In this document: piece by piece, positions 18,128 through 27,756 of the stretch
Position numbering within the stretch: position 1 is the first letter of the stretch
Layout of the letters: the number at the start of each line of letters is the position of its first letter
Assembly: GCF_014651875.1 (NCBI RefSeq)
Contig: NZ_BMXS01000001.1
Coordinates: forward strand, 434,001 to 498,000
DNA: 64,000 nucleotides
Direction of reading: 5' to 3'
Source of the DNA: Litchfieldella qijiaojingensis
GTDB taxonomy: Bacteria > Pseudomonadota > Gammaproteobacteria > Pseudomonadales > Halomonadaceae
Notes under the pieces: model-generated
Databases searched by the model: none
What the model was told of the DNA's origin: nothing
Seen by the model: only the letters and a program-made list of their open reading frames with translations
Position numbers and translations under genes: made by a program

Positions 18128-18519
18128 TCGACAATGACCTGAAGCCCCTTCACTTCCAGGGGCCGTGTCCCGCGAGGCAAGCGAAAGCGAAAATTCAACG
18201 GCATGGAAGCAGGTAAATCGGCTAGGGCCAAGCTATGGCCCGACGCTGAAGATAACGGTATACAGCGTACGGGATGACACAACCATGCCCGTAGTGGATG
18301 CCCTGGTGGAGCATCGAAACGCCAGCGCACGCTCGTGATGCGCGACTGAGCGGGAAGCGAGGATGTCGCCGACATCGCTTGCGAGCCAACCTCACGTTCA
18401 GGAACGGCGACACGCAGACTTGGAGCTGAGGCAACCCAGCTCCCTGACGCCGCCCAGGCCGGCCATGTCGTCAACATCAGCAAGGCGAGTACCACGACCA
18501 AACGAGTCGTACTCATCAT
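18118..18519 (-). CDS. flhE: Flagellar protein FlhE
   Basis: The 133-residue protein has a clear signal peptide (MMSTTRLVVVLALLMLTTWP then AWA-A) and should be periplasmic. The mature part aligns with enterobacterial FlhE: an early W (GSWVASAP), RAWLCHPVRC with two cysteines matching the RLCSQSRC stretch of E. coli FlhE, and the ending LQVIVDYR against NQVIVNYR. FlhE is reported to guard the flagellar export gate against proton leakage. In E. coli it follows flhA directly. Here flhF and an flhG-like gene are inserted before it. Identification rests on remembered similarity, length and position. Confidence 0.82.
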   Translation of the reverse strand: MMSTTRLVVVLALLMLTTWPAWAASGSWVASAPSLRVAVPEREVGSQAMSATSSLPAQSRITSVRWRFDAPPGHPLRAWLCHPVRCIPLSSASGHSLALADLPASMPLNFRFRLPRGTRPLEVKGLQVIVDYR

Positions 18520-18530
18520 CGTTTCTCCGA

Positions 18531-19058
18531 CTACCTGGCAGTGGTGCCATCCAGCACAAGTAATTCGATACCGAAGAACTCTTCGGCTGCTTGCTGGAGG
18601 TTATTGAGCAAACCCACACGGGAGGCGAAACCTGGATGGAGCGCCAGGAGACGACGAGGTCCCCGTCCAGCATGAAGGCATTTGAGCGTACGATAGGCGC
18701 GTCGAAACCCTTCCTCGCCACCATCGATCCAGAGCGCCCAACGTGGTTGCTGCCCAGCCAGTATCGACAAATGAGGACTGTCGACATCCAGGAGCACGAC
18801 TTGCCATGCTTCGGGTTCACCGACCCAACGTTGGCCTGCGACGTGCCAATCCCGTAGTACCTGCTGGGCCCGGCGCCGCTGGCGCGACGAGGTGCCTGGC
18901 ATTCCCACCACCATCAAGGTCTTCTTGCACGATTCCCTGGGCGCGTCCGCCAATACCTTCGAATCTTCCATTACGGTCGACTCGATGCCCCGCTGCCGAG
19001 ACCAGCGACGCAGCCCGGCCGCCTGGTCATACCCCATGGAAGACGCCTCTTGTCCCAT
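18531..19058 (-). CDS. Degenerate FlhG/MinD-like protein
   Basis: The ATG at 19058 lies 1 bp past the flhF stop (19060-19062) and gives 175 residues. A longer open frame upstream only overlaps flhF. Residues 10-17 read YDQAAGLR, the DQAxxLR motif by which FlhG activates FlhF. The expected deviant Walker A (GGKGGVGKT) is absent. In its place is LMVVGMPGTSSRQRRRAQQ. Later parts resemble a worn MinD fold: VVLLDVDSPH where the switch-2 Asp would be, and EEGFRRAYRTLKCL matching the usual SITDAYALIK helix. Position after flhF also suits FlhG. I infer an ATPase-less FlhG descendant that may still act on FlhF. Confidence 0.6.
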   Translation of the reverse strand: MGQEASSMGYDQAAGLRRWSRQRGIESTVMEDSKVLADAPRESCKKTLMVVGMPGTSSRQRRRAQQVLRDWHVAGQRWVGEPEAWQVVLLDVDSPHLSILAGQQPRWALWIDGGEEGFRRAYRTLKCLHAGRGPRRLLALHPGFASRVGLLNNLQQAAEEFFGIELLVLDGTTAR

Positions 19059-19059
19059 T

Positions 19060-21381
19060 TCAGCCACCGAATGTCCGTTGACCGCTGCGACCCATCTGGC
19101 GAAACACGTCGCGAGCGGTGAAGAGATGCAGCAAGGCCTCGAGCAAAGGTTTCGGCTTGCGCTGCGCCTTGCCCCCCTGCATGGAGAGAAGCTGGGAACG
19201 TACATCCATGGCCCAGGCGTCGTCATCCTGATCGAGACGCATCGCCACCGCCGCCAGGCCACCGGCCAGCATTAAGCGCAGCGAAGAATCGCAGCGAGAG
19301 AAACCGGCCTCGCCCAGGCGCTGCCACGCCAGGCGGGTCAAAGAAGGCAAGTCGACATGGGCGAGCTCCATCAACAAGAGCTCGCGGGCCTGGTTGTCGT
19401 CCTGGTCAGACGACAACCAGTAGCGACGACCCAACTCTTGGCCACTGTCGGCATCGGTGAGCCTGCAGAACCAGGCCATGGCGGACAATATCGACGCAGG
19501 TGCCTCTCTGCGCATCGTCGGCATCTCGACTGCCAAGTTCGTCAACTCGGCAACGGCATGGCGCCCTTTTGCACGACAGGCGAAAGTTCCCTTGTCCCTT
19601 GCCAGCCCGGCAAGCTGTGACAGGCTGCGACGCTCCCCCTCATAGGCCACCCGCCGGCTGCCCTTGACAGCTGTCAACCAGGGAAGCTGCCAGGCACAAA
19701 GCCATTCCAGGGCGGGTATATCCGGGCACTGCGCCAGCAGGTGGCGATCGATCCCAAGATGGTCTCCCGTCCAACCAAGCCGCTGATCCTGCCCTGCTGG
19801 CAGCATATGGTATTGCCAACTCAACGCCAGCAACCGGCCCCGGGGATCGAGCGCCTGAATCGGGCTTGGCCAGTCGCAACCGCTCACCCTGGAGGGCCCC
19901 CAGAGCATGACTTGACCACCGCTGGCCCTGGCCTGCTGTCGAGCCAGGTGCGAAACCTGCTCCTGCAAGGCAGACACGCCACTCTGCTGAGCGGGGCCAG
20001 GCGAGGCGGCGATCTCCCAGGCATCTTCCAACAGGGCAAACCCTGGCAGGTATTCACGCAGTGATGTCCACGCCACTGCCAGCGAACGCCCCTGCCCCAG
20101 CAACCCACGCGACAGGGATTGCAGGCCTTGTCCCCCCTTGGGCAAACCCTCCAGGTCATCGGCGCCCAAGGCAAAGGGAGAATCCCCATCGACATCCAGG
20201 GCCAGATCGACGAGCTCTCGGGCATCGGCCAGACTCAGGTCTTCGGGGACCCGCTGGCCGTGAGAGACATAATGCAGCCGCAGTCCGTGGCGAATGACGG
20301 TATCCAGTAAAGGCCCGAGTCTTGCTGCTTCATCGCTCTTCGTCAGGATGCAATCGATCAGCCGACTATCGACTGCCTGAGCGGCGCGACGATAAGTGGC
20401 AATGACGTCCTCCAGGGTGTCGCCATGGCTTGCCGCATTGAGCAACAGCAACAAACGAACCCTTTCACCACCACCGCCGAGCTGAGCCACCTGCTTGACC
20501 AGCCGCTGGTCTCGCTGACTCATGCCGACAGTATCGATGATGACCAATCGCTTGTCGCCAAGCTGTGCGAGCCAGGATTCCAACGACGTTTCGGCATCGA
20601 GCGCATGAACCTCCACGCCCAACAAACGAGCATAGATGCGCAGTTGTTCGTGTGCGCCTACCCGATAGCTGTCGGTGGTCACCAGGACCACGCCTTCACT
20701 GCCATGACGCATCACGTAGCGAGCCGCCAGCTTGGCCGTCGTGGTGGTCTTGCCGATACCCGTCGGACCGACCAGAGCGATGACCCCACCGTCGTCGAGC
20801 AGTTCCGCCCCCTCCTCGGGAACCAGTAACCGGCTAGCCAACTGCCGCTTCAACCATGCCTGTAGTTCGGCCTCGTCGGCCTCGAGATCGTCCAACTCGG
20901 GCGGCAAGGTGGTCAGCAGCTCAGCAGCCAGACGCGGCCCGATTCCCGCCGCCCACAGACGATGGCGCAAGCGGTCCGTAATATTCGGTGCCGACGACAC
21001 TGCCGCCGAGGACTCCTCCTGGCGATTCAGCAATGCCCGCATGTCCTGCATTTCACCCAACAAGCGCTGGCTGAGGGCGGCAAAGTCCATTTCCGGGACT
21101 GCCGCGGCAGGAGACGTTAGCGGTGCCGAGGGGCTCGTCTCCGCATGGGGGTGCGTACGTGTCGAGGCGGAGGCCGGAACCGCGTTTGTGGAAGCCGGTG
21201 GGGCTTGCGTTGCAACGGGCGTCTGCGTCAGGCGACCGTGTTCGTCATCGGCCATCGCCAGTATTTCGACGCCTTCCTCGACCCGGCGATTGGAAAGGAT
21301 CAAGGCATCGTCGCCAAGCGCCGCACGCACCAGACGCATCGCGTCGCGGCTATTGCTCCCCAAGAAACGTCTTACGCTCAT
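19060..21381 (-). CDS. flhF: Flagellar biosynthesis GTPase FlhF with long C-terminal extension
   Basis: The 773-residue protein has the SRP-type GTPase arrangement of FlhF. The N terminus (MSVRRFLGSNSRDAMRLVR, residues 1-19) is the family basic domain, followed by a Pro/Ala/Thr-rich linker (about 55-95) and the N domain. The G domain shows LVGPTGIGKTTTTAKLAAR (203-221, P-loop), TTDSYRVGAHEQL (235-247), DTVGM (283-287) and LTKSDE (346-351). A normal FlhF would end near residue 405-420. Here about 370 extra residues follow without a motif I recognise, rich in Leu, Ala, Gln and Trp. FlhF sets the site of flagellar assembly. It starts inside the flhA stop (ATGA). Confidence 0.9.
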   Translation of the reverse strand: MSVRRFLGSNSRDAMRLVRAALGDDALILSNRRVEEGVEILAMADDEHGRLTQTPVATQAPPASTNAVPASASTRTHPHAETSPSAPLTSPAAAVPEMDFAALSQRLLGEMQDMRALLNRQEESSAAVSSAPNITDRLRHRLWAAGIGPRLAAELLTTLPPELDDLEADEAELQAWLKRQLASRLLVPEEGAELLDDGGVIALVGPTGIGKTTTTAKLAARYVMRHGSEGVVLVTTDSYRVGAHEQLRIYARLLGVEVHALDAETSLESWLAQLGDKRLVIIDTVGMSQRDQRLVKQVAQLGGGGERVRLLLLLNAASHGDTLEDVIATYRRAAQAVDSRLIDCILTKSDEAARLGPLLDTVIRHGLRLHYVSHGQRVPEDLSLADARELVDLALDVDGDSPFALGADDLEGLPKGGQGLQSLSRGLLGQGRSLAVAWTSLREYLPGFALLEDAWEIAASPGPAQQSGVSALQEQVSHLARQQARASGGQVMLWGPSRVSGCDWPSPIQALDPRGRLLALSWQYHMLPAGQDQRLGWTGDHLGIDRHLLAQCPDIPALEWLCAWQLPWLTAVKGSRRVAYEGERRSLSQLAGLARDKGTFACRAKGRHAVAELTNLAVEMPTMRREAPASILSAMAWFCRLTDADSGQELGRRYWLSSDQDDNQARELLLMELAHVDLPSLTRLAWQRLGEAGFSRCDSSLRLMLAGGLAAVAMRLDQDDDAWAMDVRSQLLSMQGGKAQRKPKPLLEALLHLFTARDVFRQMGRSGQRTFGG

Positions 21382-23462
21382 TGTTGTGCCCCGATCAGAC
21401 TGGTAATCCTAAGGCTGCGATCATCGGGAATCTCGGCCTGCGACATCACCACCAAATGCCGCAGGCGGCGACGCAGGAAGCGCGCCAGCAAGGCACGCAG
21501 ACTATGCTCGACGACCAATACCGGCGGCTCTCCACTGGCTTCCTGGCGCTGCAAAGCCACCTCAGCCTGCTGCATCAAGGTGTCGGCCAGACCCGGTTCC
21601 AATGCCCCGCCTCCATTCATGGCCTGCATCAAAACCTGTTCAAGATTGGCATCCAGGCCGATCACATGAAGCTCCCGCTGACCACCGAACCATTGCTGGG
21701 TGATGGAGCGCCCCAAGGCAATGCGTACGATCGCCGTCAACTCGTTGGCGTCGCTCTGCTGGCCGGCATGCTCGGCCAAGGTATCGAGGATGGTGCGCAT
21801 ATCGCGGATCGAGACTTCTTCCTCGAGCAGGTTCTGCAGGATACGCTGGAGCGTCGTCAGCGATATCGCCTTGGGTACCACGTCCTCGACCAGCGACTTG
21901 TTCTCGCCGCTCAACTTGTCGAGCAATTGCTGGACCTCGGTGCGGCCGAGCATCTCGCCGGCATGACGATGCAATAGATGGTTGAGATGCGTCGCCACTA
22001 CGGTGCCGGCATCGACCACCGTGTAGCCATAGACTTGGGCACGCTCGCGCTGGCTGGCATCGATCCATACTGCCGGCAAACCGAAGGCCGGGTCCTCGGT
22101 GGGAGTGCCGTCAACGGTACCGGATACCTGCCCCGGATCGATCGCCAGCCACTTGCCGGGGAAAGCATCGGCGCGACCGACTTCCACACCCTTCAAGGTG
22201 ATCACATACGTGTTGGGACCCAGCTCCAGGTTGTCGCGGATATGCACCACCGGCGGCAGAAAGCCGACGTCCTGGGCAAATTTCTTGCGCACGCTCTTGA
22301 TGCGCCCCAACAGCTCGCCCTGCTGACGGTGATCGACCAGCGGAATCAAGCGATGGCCGACCTCCAACCCCAATGTATCGACCAGTTGCACATCGTCCCA
22401 ACTCGCCTCCGGCGCTTCCGGTGGTGGAGCCGGTTCGGCATCAATCTCCTGCGCGGCCAACTTGTTCTCCTGCTGGCGCATCAGGAACCAGGCCAGCCCG
22501 CCAAGAGCGGCGGTAAAGATCAGAAACACCAGGTTAGGCATGCCTGGCACCATGCCCAGCAGACCCATGACGCCAGCGGCCAGAATCAACACCTGAGGGT
22601 TGACGAACAACTGGCTGATCATCTGTTGCCCGACATCCTGGTCGGTGTTGACCCGCGATACCGTGACACCAGCGGCGGTGGAGATCACCAAAGCAGGGAT
22701 CTGCGCCACCAGACCATCGCCAATCGTCAGCAGCGTGTAGGTACGTGCTGCCTGGGAGAAATCCAGATCATGCTGCAACATGCCGATCAGCAAACCGCCG
22801 ATGATATTGACCACCATGATCACCAGGCCAGCCATGGCATCACCGCGGACGAACTTGCTGGCACCGTCCATGGAGCCATAGAAATCGGCTTCCTGGGCCA
22901 CATCGGCTCGCCGCTTGCGCGCGTCATCCTCGCCAATCAGGCCGGCATTGAGGTCGGCATCGATAGCCATCTGTTTGCCGGGCATGGCATCGAGCATGAA
23001 GCGTGCCCCCACCTCGGCGATACGCCCAGCCCCTTTGGTGATGACCATGAAGTTGATGACCACGAGAATCAGGAACACCACCAGGCCGACGGCGAAATTG
23101 CCGCCCACCAGGAAGGTGCCGAAGGCTTCGATGACCTTGCCCGCGGCGTCGCCGCCCTGGTGGCCTTCCATCAATACCACCCGCGTCGAGGCGACATTGA
23201 GCGATAGCCGCAACAAAGTGGTGAACAGCAACACCGCCGGGAAGGCCGCGAAATCCAAGGGCTTCTGGGTGAACATACTGACCAGCAGCACCATCACCGC
23301 CAGCGCGATATTGAAGGTGAAGAACAAATCCAGCGCGAATGGCGGCAGTGGCAGGATCATCATGGTCAGGATCATGATGATCAGGATCGGGCCGGCCAGC
23401 AGCTTCATGCGGACATCGCTCATCCAGTCGCGACGCCCCAGGTAATCGGTCAGCGCTCTCAT
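21378..23462 (-). CDS. flhA: Flagellar export gate protein FlhA
   Basis: The 694-residue protein is the export-gate subunit of the flagellar type III secretion system. About eight membrane helices occupy residues 15-330. The FHIPEP-family signature region is visible (DADLNAGLIGEDDARKRR near residue 205), and the cytoplasmic domain includes LGLEVGHRLIPLVD and the EMLGRTEVQQLLD segment. It follows flhB by 8 bp and overlaps flhF by ATGA. The order flhB-flhA matches E. coli flhBAE. Confidence 0.96.
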   Translation of the reverse strand: MRALTDYLGRRDWMSDVRMKLLAGPILIIMILTMMILPLPPFALDLFFTFNIALAVMVLLVSMFTQKPLDFAAFPAVLLFTTLLRLSLNVASTRVVLMEGHQGGDAAGKVIEAFGTFLVGGNFAVGLVVFLILVVINFMVITKGAGRIAEVGARFMLDAMPGKQMAIDADLNAGLIGEDDARKRRADVAQEADFYGSMDGASKFVRGDAMAGLVIMVVNIIGGLLIGMLQHDLDFSQAARTYTLLTIGDGLVAQIPALVISTAAGVTVSRVNTDQDVGQQMISQLFVNPQVLILAAGVMGLLGMVPGMPNLVFLIFTAALGGLAWFLMRQQENKLAAQEIDAEPAPPPEAPEASWDDVQLVDTLGLEVGHRLIPLVDHRQQGELLGRIKSVRKKFAQDVGFLPPVVHIRDNLELGPNTYVITLKGVEVGRADAFPGKWLAIDPGQVSGTVDGTPTEDPAFGLPAVWIDASQRERAQVYGYTVVDAGTVVATHLNHLLHRHAGEMLGRTEVQQLLDKLSGENKSLVEDVVPKAISLTTLQRILQNLLEEEVSIRDMRTILDTLAEHAGQQSDANELTAIVRIALGRSITQQWFGGQRELHVIGLDANLEQVLMQAMNGGGALEPGLADTLMQQAEVALQRQEASGEPPVLVVEHSLRALLARFLRRRLRHLVVMSQAEIPDDRSLRITSLIGAQQ

Positions 23463-23470
23463 CGAGGCTC

Positions 23471-24643
23471 CTATGTCGACTCATCCCGCGGCGCCGAAGG
23501 CTCGGCAGGCCGGCGGTCGTCCAGTTCCTCGGGAACCGGCAGTTCATTGGGTGCCTCGGGCATCTCGCCCCCTTCCTCGCGCACCCGTTTCAGACGGAAG
23601 GCCCAAGCCAGCACCTCGGCCACCGCGGTATACAGCGCCACGGGAATCTCATGATCGAGATCCACATGGTGGTACAACGCCCGAGCCAAGGGCGGCGCTT
23701 CCAGCAACGGAATCCGGTGCTCGTTACCCAGCTCGCGGATTTTGGCCGCCACGGCATCGGCGCCCTTGGCCACCACCCGCGGCGCCGACATCTTGCCATC
23801 GTCATAGCGCAAGGCCACCGCATAGTGCGTCGGGTTGGTGACGATCACATCGGCTTCAGGCACCTTGCTCATCATCCGGTTACGTGCCATGGCCTGTTGT
23901 TGGGATCGGATACGTGCCTTCAGTTGTGGATCGCCCTCCGACTCCTTGTGCTCGCGCTTGACTTCGTCCTTGCTCATGCGCAGCTTTTTGGCATGGCTCC
24001 ATAGCTGATACGGCACATCGATCAGAATCACGATCAGCAACGCCAGGACGATCAGGCCGCATGCCATGGCTGCCAGTTCCAGGGTGCTGGCCAATGCCTG
24101 CTGCACGGGCAGATCCATCAAGCCCATGTACTTGCCGCGATTGGCAAGCAGGAATGTCACTGCTACGCCACCCACCAGCACCGACTTGGCGATCGCCTTG
24201 GCCAGTTCGACCAACGCCTGGGTACCGAAGATACGTTGCAGTCCCTTGAGAGGGTTGAGCTTGCCAAGTTGAGGTTGCAACGACTTGGCGGAAACCAGCC
24301 ACCCCCCCAGCATCGCCGGCGCCACCAACGCCACCACTACCAGCAACAGAAACAGGGGAAGCATGGCGTACAGGGTACGCTGACCTAGCTCCCAGGCATG
24401 GCTGAGCATGGACATCGTTTCGAAGGCCTGACGCCGTTCAAAGAGAAATGCCTGCTCCATCACCAGCCCGAGTTGATCGTAAAGCAGAGCCCCCATCGAC
24501 CACAGGCCGCCCACCCCGCCCAATAGCAGCATGAAGGTAGTCAGTTCTCGAGACCGTGCGACCTGGCCCTCTTCACGCGCCTTCTCGAGGCGTCGCGGTG
24601 TGGCCGGTTCGGTCTTTTCCTGGTCGCTGCTCTGATCCGCCAT
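23471..24643 (-). CDS. flhB: Flagellar export switch protein FlhB
   Basis: The 390-residue protein controls the switch from rod/hook to filament export. Four membrane segments lie between about residues 30 and 215. The cytoplasmic domain contains the self-cleaving motif NPTHYAVAL, cut between Asn and Pro, near residue 268. The C-terminal tail is acidic and Pro-rich (EAPNELPVPEELDD), extending somewhat beyond E. coli FlhB (382). A 155-bp gap separates it from cheZ, so a separate promoter for flhBAF is likely. Confidence 0.95.
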   Translation of the reverse strand: MADQSSDQEKTEPATPRRLEKAREEGQVARSRELTTFMLLLGGVGGLWSMGALLYDQLGLVMEQAFLFERRQAFETMSMLSHAWELGQRTLYAMLPLFLLLVVVALVAPAMLGGWLVSAKSLQPQLGKLNPLKGLQRIFGTQALVELAKAIAKSVLVGGVAVTFLLANRGKYMGLMDLPVQQALASTLELAAMACGLIVLALLIVILIDVPYQLWSHAKKLRMSKDEVKREHKESEGDPQLKARIRSQQQAMARNRMMSKVPEADVIVTNPTHYAVALRYDDGKMSAPRVVAKGADAVAAKIRELGNEHRIPLLEAPPLARALYHHVDLDHEIPVALYTAVAEVLAWAFRLKRVREEGGEMPEAPNELPVPEELDDRRPAEPSAPRDEST

Positions 24644-24798
24644 GGCCTGGGAGATATCATCCGGGTCGGAAGTTCTGGATGCTGGCCATTGTCATGAAAG
24701 GCGACTAGAGGCGATACGCGAAAAAGCGCGAGTAATCGTGCGTTAATTCACGACTACCGCGCCATTAAGTGAGAAAGGGTCACAATGAAAGGGAAAGA

Positions 24799-25482
24799 CT
24801 AGAAGCCCAGTTCGTCAAGCAGATCGTCCACCTGATCCTGCGAACTGACCACGTCGGCCCCGTCGGGCTTGATCTGCGGACCATTAAGCAGCGATTCCTC
24901 GCGCTTCTTGGCATCGGCTTTCCACTGCCCTTCGGCACGCTTTTGCATCGCATTACGCTCCTCGCCCTCGGGTACGCTATCGAGCAGCACTTGCACGAGT
25001 TGATGTTCGATCTCGCGGATCACATCCATCATCTTCTTGATCACTTGGCCGGTCAGGTCCTGAAAGTCCTGAGCCATCATGATCTCGAGCAACTCGGCAT
25101 TGGTGGCTTGAATGCTCTTGGGCACCTCGCTGAGATAGCCGCGGGTGTCCTTGACCAACTCCCTGGCCTCACTCAGCTCGATAGGGTCTTCGAACCACTG
25201 TTGCCAGCGTTTATCGAGTGCTTCCGCCTTGGCCCCCAACTCATCCTGGATGGGCTGCGCTCGATCGATGGCATTCAGCGCCCGGTCAGCCGCCTGCTCG
25301 GTCATCGAAGCCACGTAACTCAATCGATCCCGGGCATCGGGAATCGCCTCGGCGGCCCTTTCGATCTCCTTGTCCAACCCCAGTTCACGCATGCTTTCAC
25401 GAAGCATGCGCGTCAGTTGACCGATCCGCTGGACCAGATCATCTGCGCCCTGGGCCGACGACTGTTGCGCATCACCGCTCAT
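24799..25482 (-). CDS. cheZ: Protein phosphatase CheZ
   Basis: The 227-residue protein dephosphorylates CheY-P. The ATG at 25482 follows an AAGGAGAAGC site, and the frame reading further upstream overlaps cheY. The catalytic region [19 protein letters not shown] holds the conserved Asp and Gln of CheZ. The C-terminal [12 protein letters not shown] is the amphipathic CheY-binding peptide, joined by a charged linker. It lies 37 bp after cheY, as in enterics. Confidence 0.95.
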   Translation of the reverse strand: MSGDAQQSSAQGADDLVQRIGQLTRMLRESMRELGLDKEIERAAEAIPDARDRLSYVASMTEQAADRALNAIDRAQPIQDELGAKAEALDKRWQQWFEDPIELSEARELVKDTRGYLSEVPKSIQATNAELLEIMMAQDFQDLTGQVIKKMMDVIREIEHQLVQVLLDSVPEGEERNAMQKRAEGQWKADAKKREESLLNGPQIKPDGADVVSSQDQVDDLLDELGF

Positions 25483-25519
25483 GATCGCTTCTCCTTGGCT
25501 TAAGCAGACCCAGGGACTA

Positions 25520-25909
25520 CTACTTCCCCAGCTTTTCGAAAATCTTGTTGAGTTTTTCTTCCAGGGTCGCCGCCGTGAAAGGCTTGACCACATAGCCGTT
25601 CGCCCCAGCCTGGGCCGCGGCTATGATGTTCTCCTTCTTGGCCTCGGCAGTGACCATCAGCACCGGCAGGTCCTTCAAGGCATCGTCGGCACGGATCTGT
25701 TTGAGCATCTCGAGCCCATCCAGGTTGGGCATGTTCCAGTCGGAAACCACGAACTCGAAGTTGCCGGACTTGAGCTTGGACAAGCCATCCTGACCGTCTT
25801 CCGCTTCTTCCACATTGGTAAAGCCCAATTCCTTGAGCAGGCTACGGACGATGCGGCGCATGGTGGGAAAGTCATCCACCACCAGAATACTCATGTTCTT
25901 GTCAGCCAT
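25520..25909 (-). CDS. cheY: Chemotaxis response regulator CheY
   Basis: The 129-residue single receiver domain has Asp12-Asp13 ([10 protein letters not shown]), the phospho-acceptor Asp57 in [10 protein letters not shown], Thr in [10 protein letters not shown] and the invariant Lys in YVVKPF. The sequence is very close to enteric CheY, including the motor-binding face. When phosphorylated it binds FliM and changes rotation direction. It sits between an MCP gene and cheZ. Confidence 0.97.
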   Translation of the reverse strand: MADKNMSILVVDDFPTMRRIVRSLLKELGFTNVEEAEDGQDGLSKLKSGNFEFVVSDWNMPNLDGLEMLKQIRADDALKDLPVLMVTAEAKKENIIAAAQAGANGYVVKPFTAATLEEKLNKIFEKLGK

Positions 25910-25974
25910 TGATCTTCCTCGTTACGTCATGGCAGTCGGGAGAGACCGGCAACAATGCCGGCCACGTTTAACTA

Positions 25975-27699
25975 TCAGAATTCTTCCCAGTCGTCTTCGG
26001 TCACCACTTCGCGCTGTTGTGGCCGTGGCTGGCGCTTGTCGCTGACCGGCTCGGAGGCTTTCTTCCCGGCTTCGGAGCGTGACGGCAAGGCTGGTGAAGC
26101 AGACTTTTCGTCGGCGGGCGCCGACAGCGACGGGTGCGCTCCGCCGGGCAGGCGGAAGACCGACACGGCTCGTTCCAAGCGGCTCGCCTGTTCTTCCAGT
26201 GAAGCAGCCGCGGCGGCGGCCTCTTGTACCAGAGCCGCATTCTGCTGGGTCACTTCGTCCATCTGGCCCACGGCATGGCTGACCTGTTCGATGCCATCGC
26301 TCTGCTCCTGCGATGCGGCGGAGATCTCGTCCATGATGTCGGTTACGCGCCTGACCGCCGCAACGACCTCCTTCATGGTCTCACCAGCCTGCTCGACCAG
26401 CGCCGAGCCTTCCTGTACCTGGACCACGGAGTTTTCGATCAACTCCTTGATCTCCTTGGCCGCCTCGGCACTGCGGCCGGCAAGGTTGCGGACTTCCCCG
26501 GCGACGACGGCAAAACCACGACCTTGCTCGCCGGCCCGGGCCGCCTCGACCGAAGCGTTCAGCGCCAGGATATTGGTCTGGAAGGCAATCGAGTCGATCA
26601 CGCCAGTGATATCGGCAACTTTCTGCGAACTGCCGGAAATACCATGCATGGTGGTGATCACGCGTTCCACCACCTCACCACCTCGGGTGGCGGTATTGGA
26701 GGCCTCGTTTGCCAGCCCACTGGCCTGGCGGGCATTATCGGCGTTCTGCTTCACGGTGGCGGTGAGCTGTTCCATGCTGCTCGCGGTCTCTTCCAGTGAG
26801 GCGGCCTGCTGCTCGGTACGCGACGACAGGTCGGCATTGCCACTGGCAATCTCACGTGTGCCGACATGGATCGACCCACTGCTCTCGCGCACTGTACCCA
26901 CCGTCTTGGCCAAGCCTTGCTGCATCTCACGCATCGCGGCGAACAGCTTGCTGATCTCGTTGCGGCCCAGCACCTGGATACGCTGCGTGAGATCCGCCTT
27001 GGCGATATGCTCGAGACCGACCACGGCATCGGTGAGCGGGCGAATGACGATCTTGCGCAGACCGATATACATCAGCACTAGCATGATCGCGGTCAGCACC
27101 AGAATCCCGAAGCCGATCCACTCGAAGCGTTGGGTCTGCGCCTTGTAATCCTTCATCAGGCTTTCACCGCGTTCGAAGCCATGCTGGACGAAATCCGTCA
27201 TACTGGCCGCAAGGTTTGTCGACGGCTTCGTCAGGGCATCGCGAAGATTGGCAAAGCGAGGTATATCTTGCTGATCCAACGCGTCATGCAGTTCCTTGAC
27301 CAGGCCCAGCACGGTCTCGAAATCACCCTGAACCCGTTCGGCAAGCTCTTTCCCTTGGTCGCTCTTGGACACGGCGACGAAGTTGGAGAAACGTCGCTCG
27401 GCCCGCCCCAGCTCGTCCCCCGCTACGGCGACCCGTTCGTTGGCCTTCGTCATCTGCCCCATCATGATGCGATTGGCGGCAATCTCGAGATTGACGCGCG
27501 CCTGGTTCAGCAAGGCATCGGCGCGATTGATCTCGTTCAACTGCTCCACATTGATCTGACGCAAGGTCCCGATCGTTTCACCTGCACTGCGCTCGGCCAC
27601 GAAACCCAGTGCCGCGATCACGGCGATGAAAAGCGCGAAACACGCCAGGATGGAGATCATGGCCGCGTTGATGCTGATATTGCGCAATAGTCGAATCAT
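25975..27699 (-). CDS. Methyl-accepting chemotaxis protein with 4-helix-bundle-type sensor
   Basis: The 574-residue receptor has a first membrane helix at about residues 11-31, a periplasmic region of about 160 residues with the helical, Ala/Arg-rich look of a TarH-type bundle, a second membrane helix near 195-215, a HAMP linker ([20 protein letters not shown]) and the signalling hairpin with its tip [20 protein letters not shown]. It ends in DDWEEF, a WxxF-type tether for CheR/CheB. The ligand is unknown. It lies between cheB and cheY, a place where E. coli has no receptor. Confidence 0.93.
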   Translation of the reverse strand: MIRLLRNISINAAMISILACFALFIAVIAALGFVAERSAGETIGTLRQINVEQLNEINRADALLNQARVNLEIAANRIMMGQMTKANERVAVAGDELGRAERRFSNFVAVSKSDQGKELAERVQGDFETVLGLVKELHDALDQQDIPRFANLRDALTKPSTNLAASMTDFVQHGFERGESLMKDYKAQTQRFEWIGFGILVLTAIMLVLMYIGLRKIVIRPLTDAVVGLEHIAKADLTQRIQVLGRNEISKLFAAMREMQQGLAKTVGTVRESSGSIHVGTREIASGNADLSSRTEQQAASLEETASSMEQLTATVKQNADNARQASGLANEASNTATRGGEVVERVITTMHGISGSSQKVADITGVIDSIAFQTNILALNASVEAARAGEQGRGFAVVAGEVRNLAGRSAEAAKEIKELIENSVVQVQEGSALVEQAGETMKEVVAAVRRVTDIMDEISAASQEQSDGIEQVSHAVGQMDEVTQQNAALVQEAAAAAASLEEQASRLERAVSVFRLPGGAHPSLSAPADEKSASPALPSRSEAGKKASEPVSDKRQPRPQQREVVTEDDWEEF

Positions 27700-27756
27700 G
27701 CCGGCGTTTCCTTCTCAGCCCCAATCAATTGTTATCATCCGGGGTTCAACCCCTTG

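Noticed and set aside
21978-23207. Long open frame (409 codons) antisense to flhA
   Set aside because: It mirrors flhA codon positions in GC-rich DNA, has many His/Gln/Asp typical of reverse-frame shadows, and flhA is certain.
25945-25962. Hairpin CCGGCA/TGCCGG between cheY and the third MCP gene, considered as a terminator
   Set aside because: Only a 6-bp stem and no T tract; the genes around it appear to be co-transcribed.
27738-27752. GGGGT/ACCCC repeat between cheB and the following MCP gene
   Set aside because: Very short stem, no T tract, and a better explanation is chance in a 57-bp GC-rich spacer.
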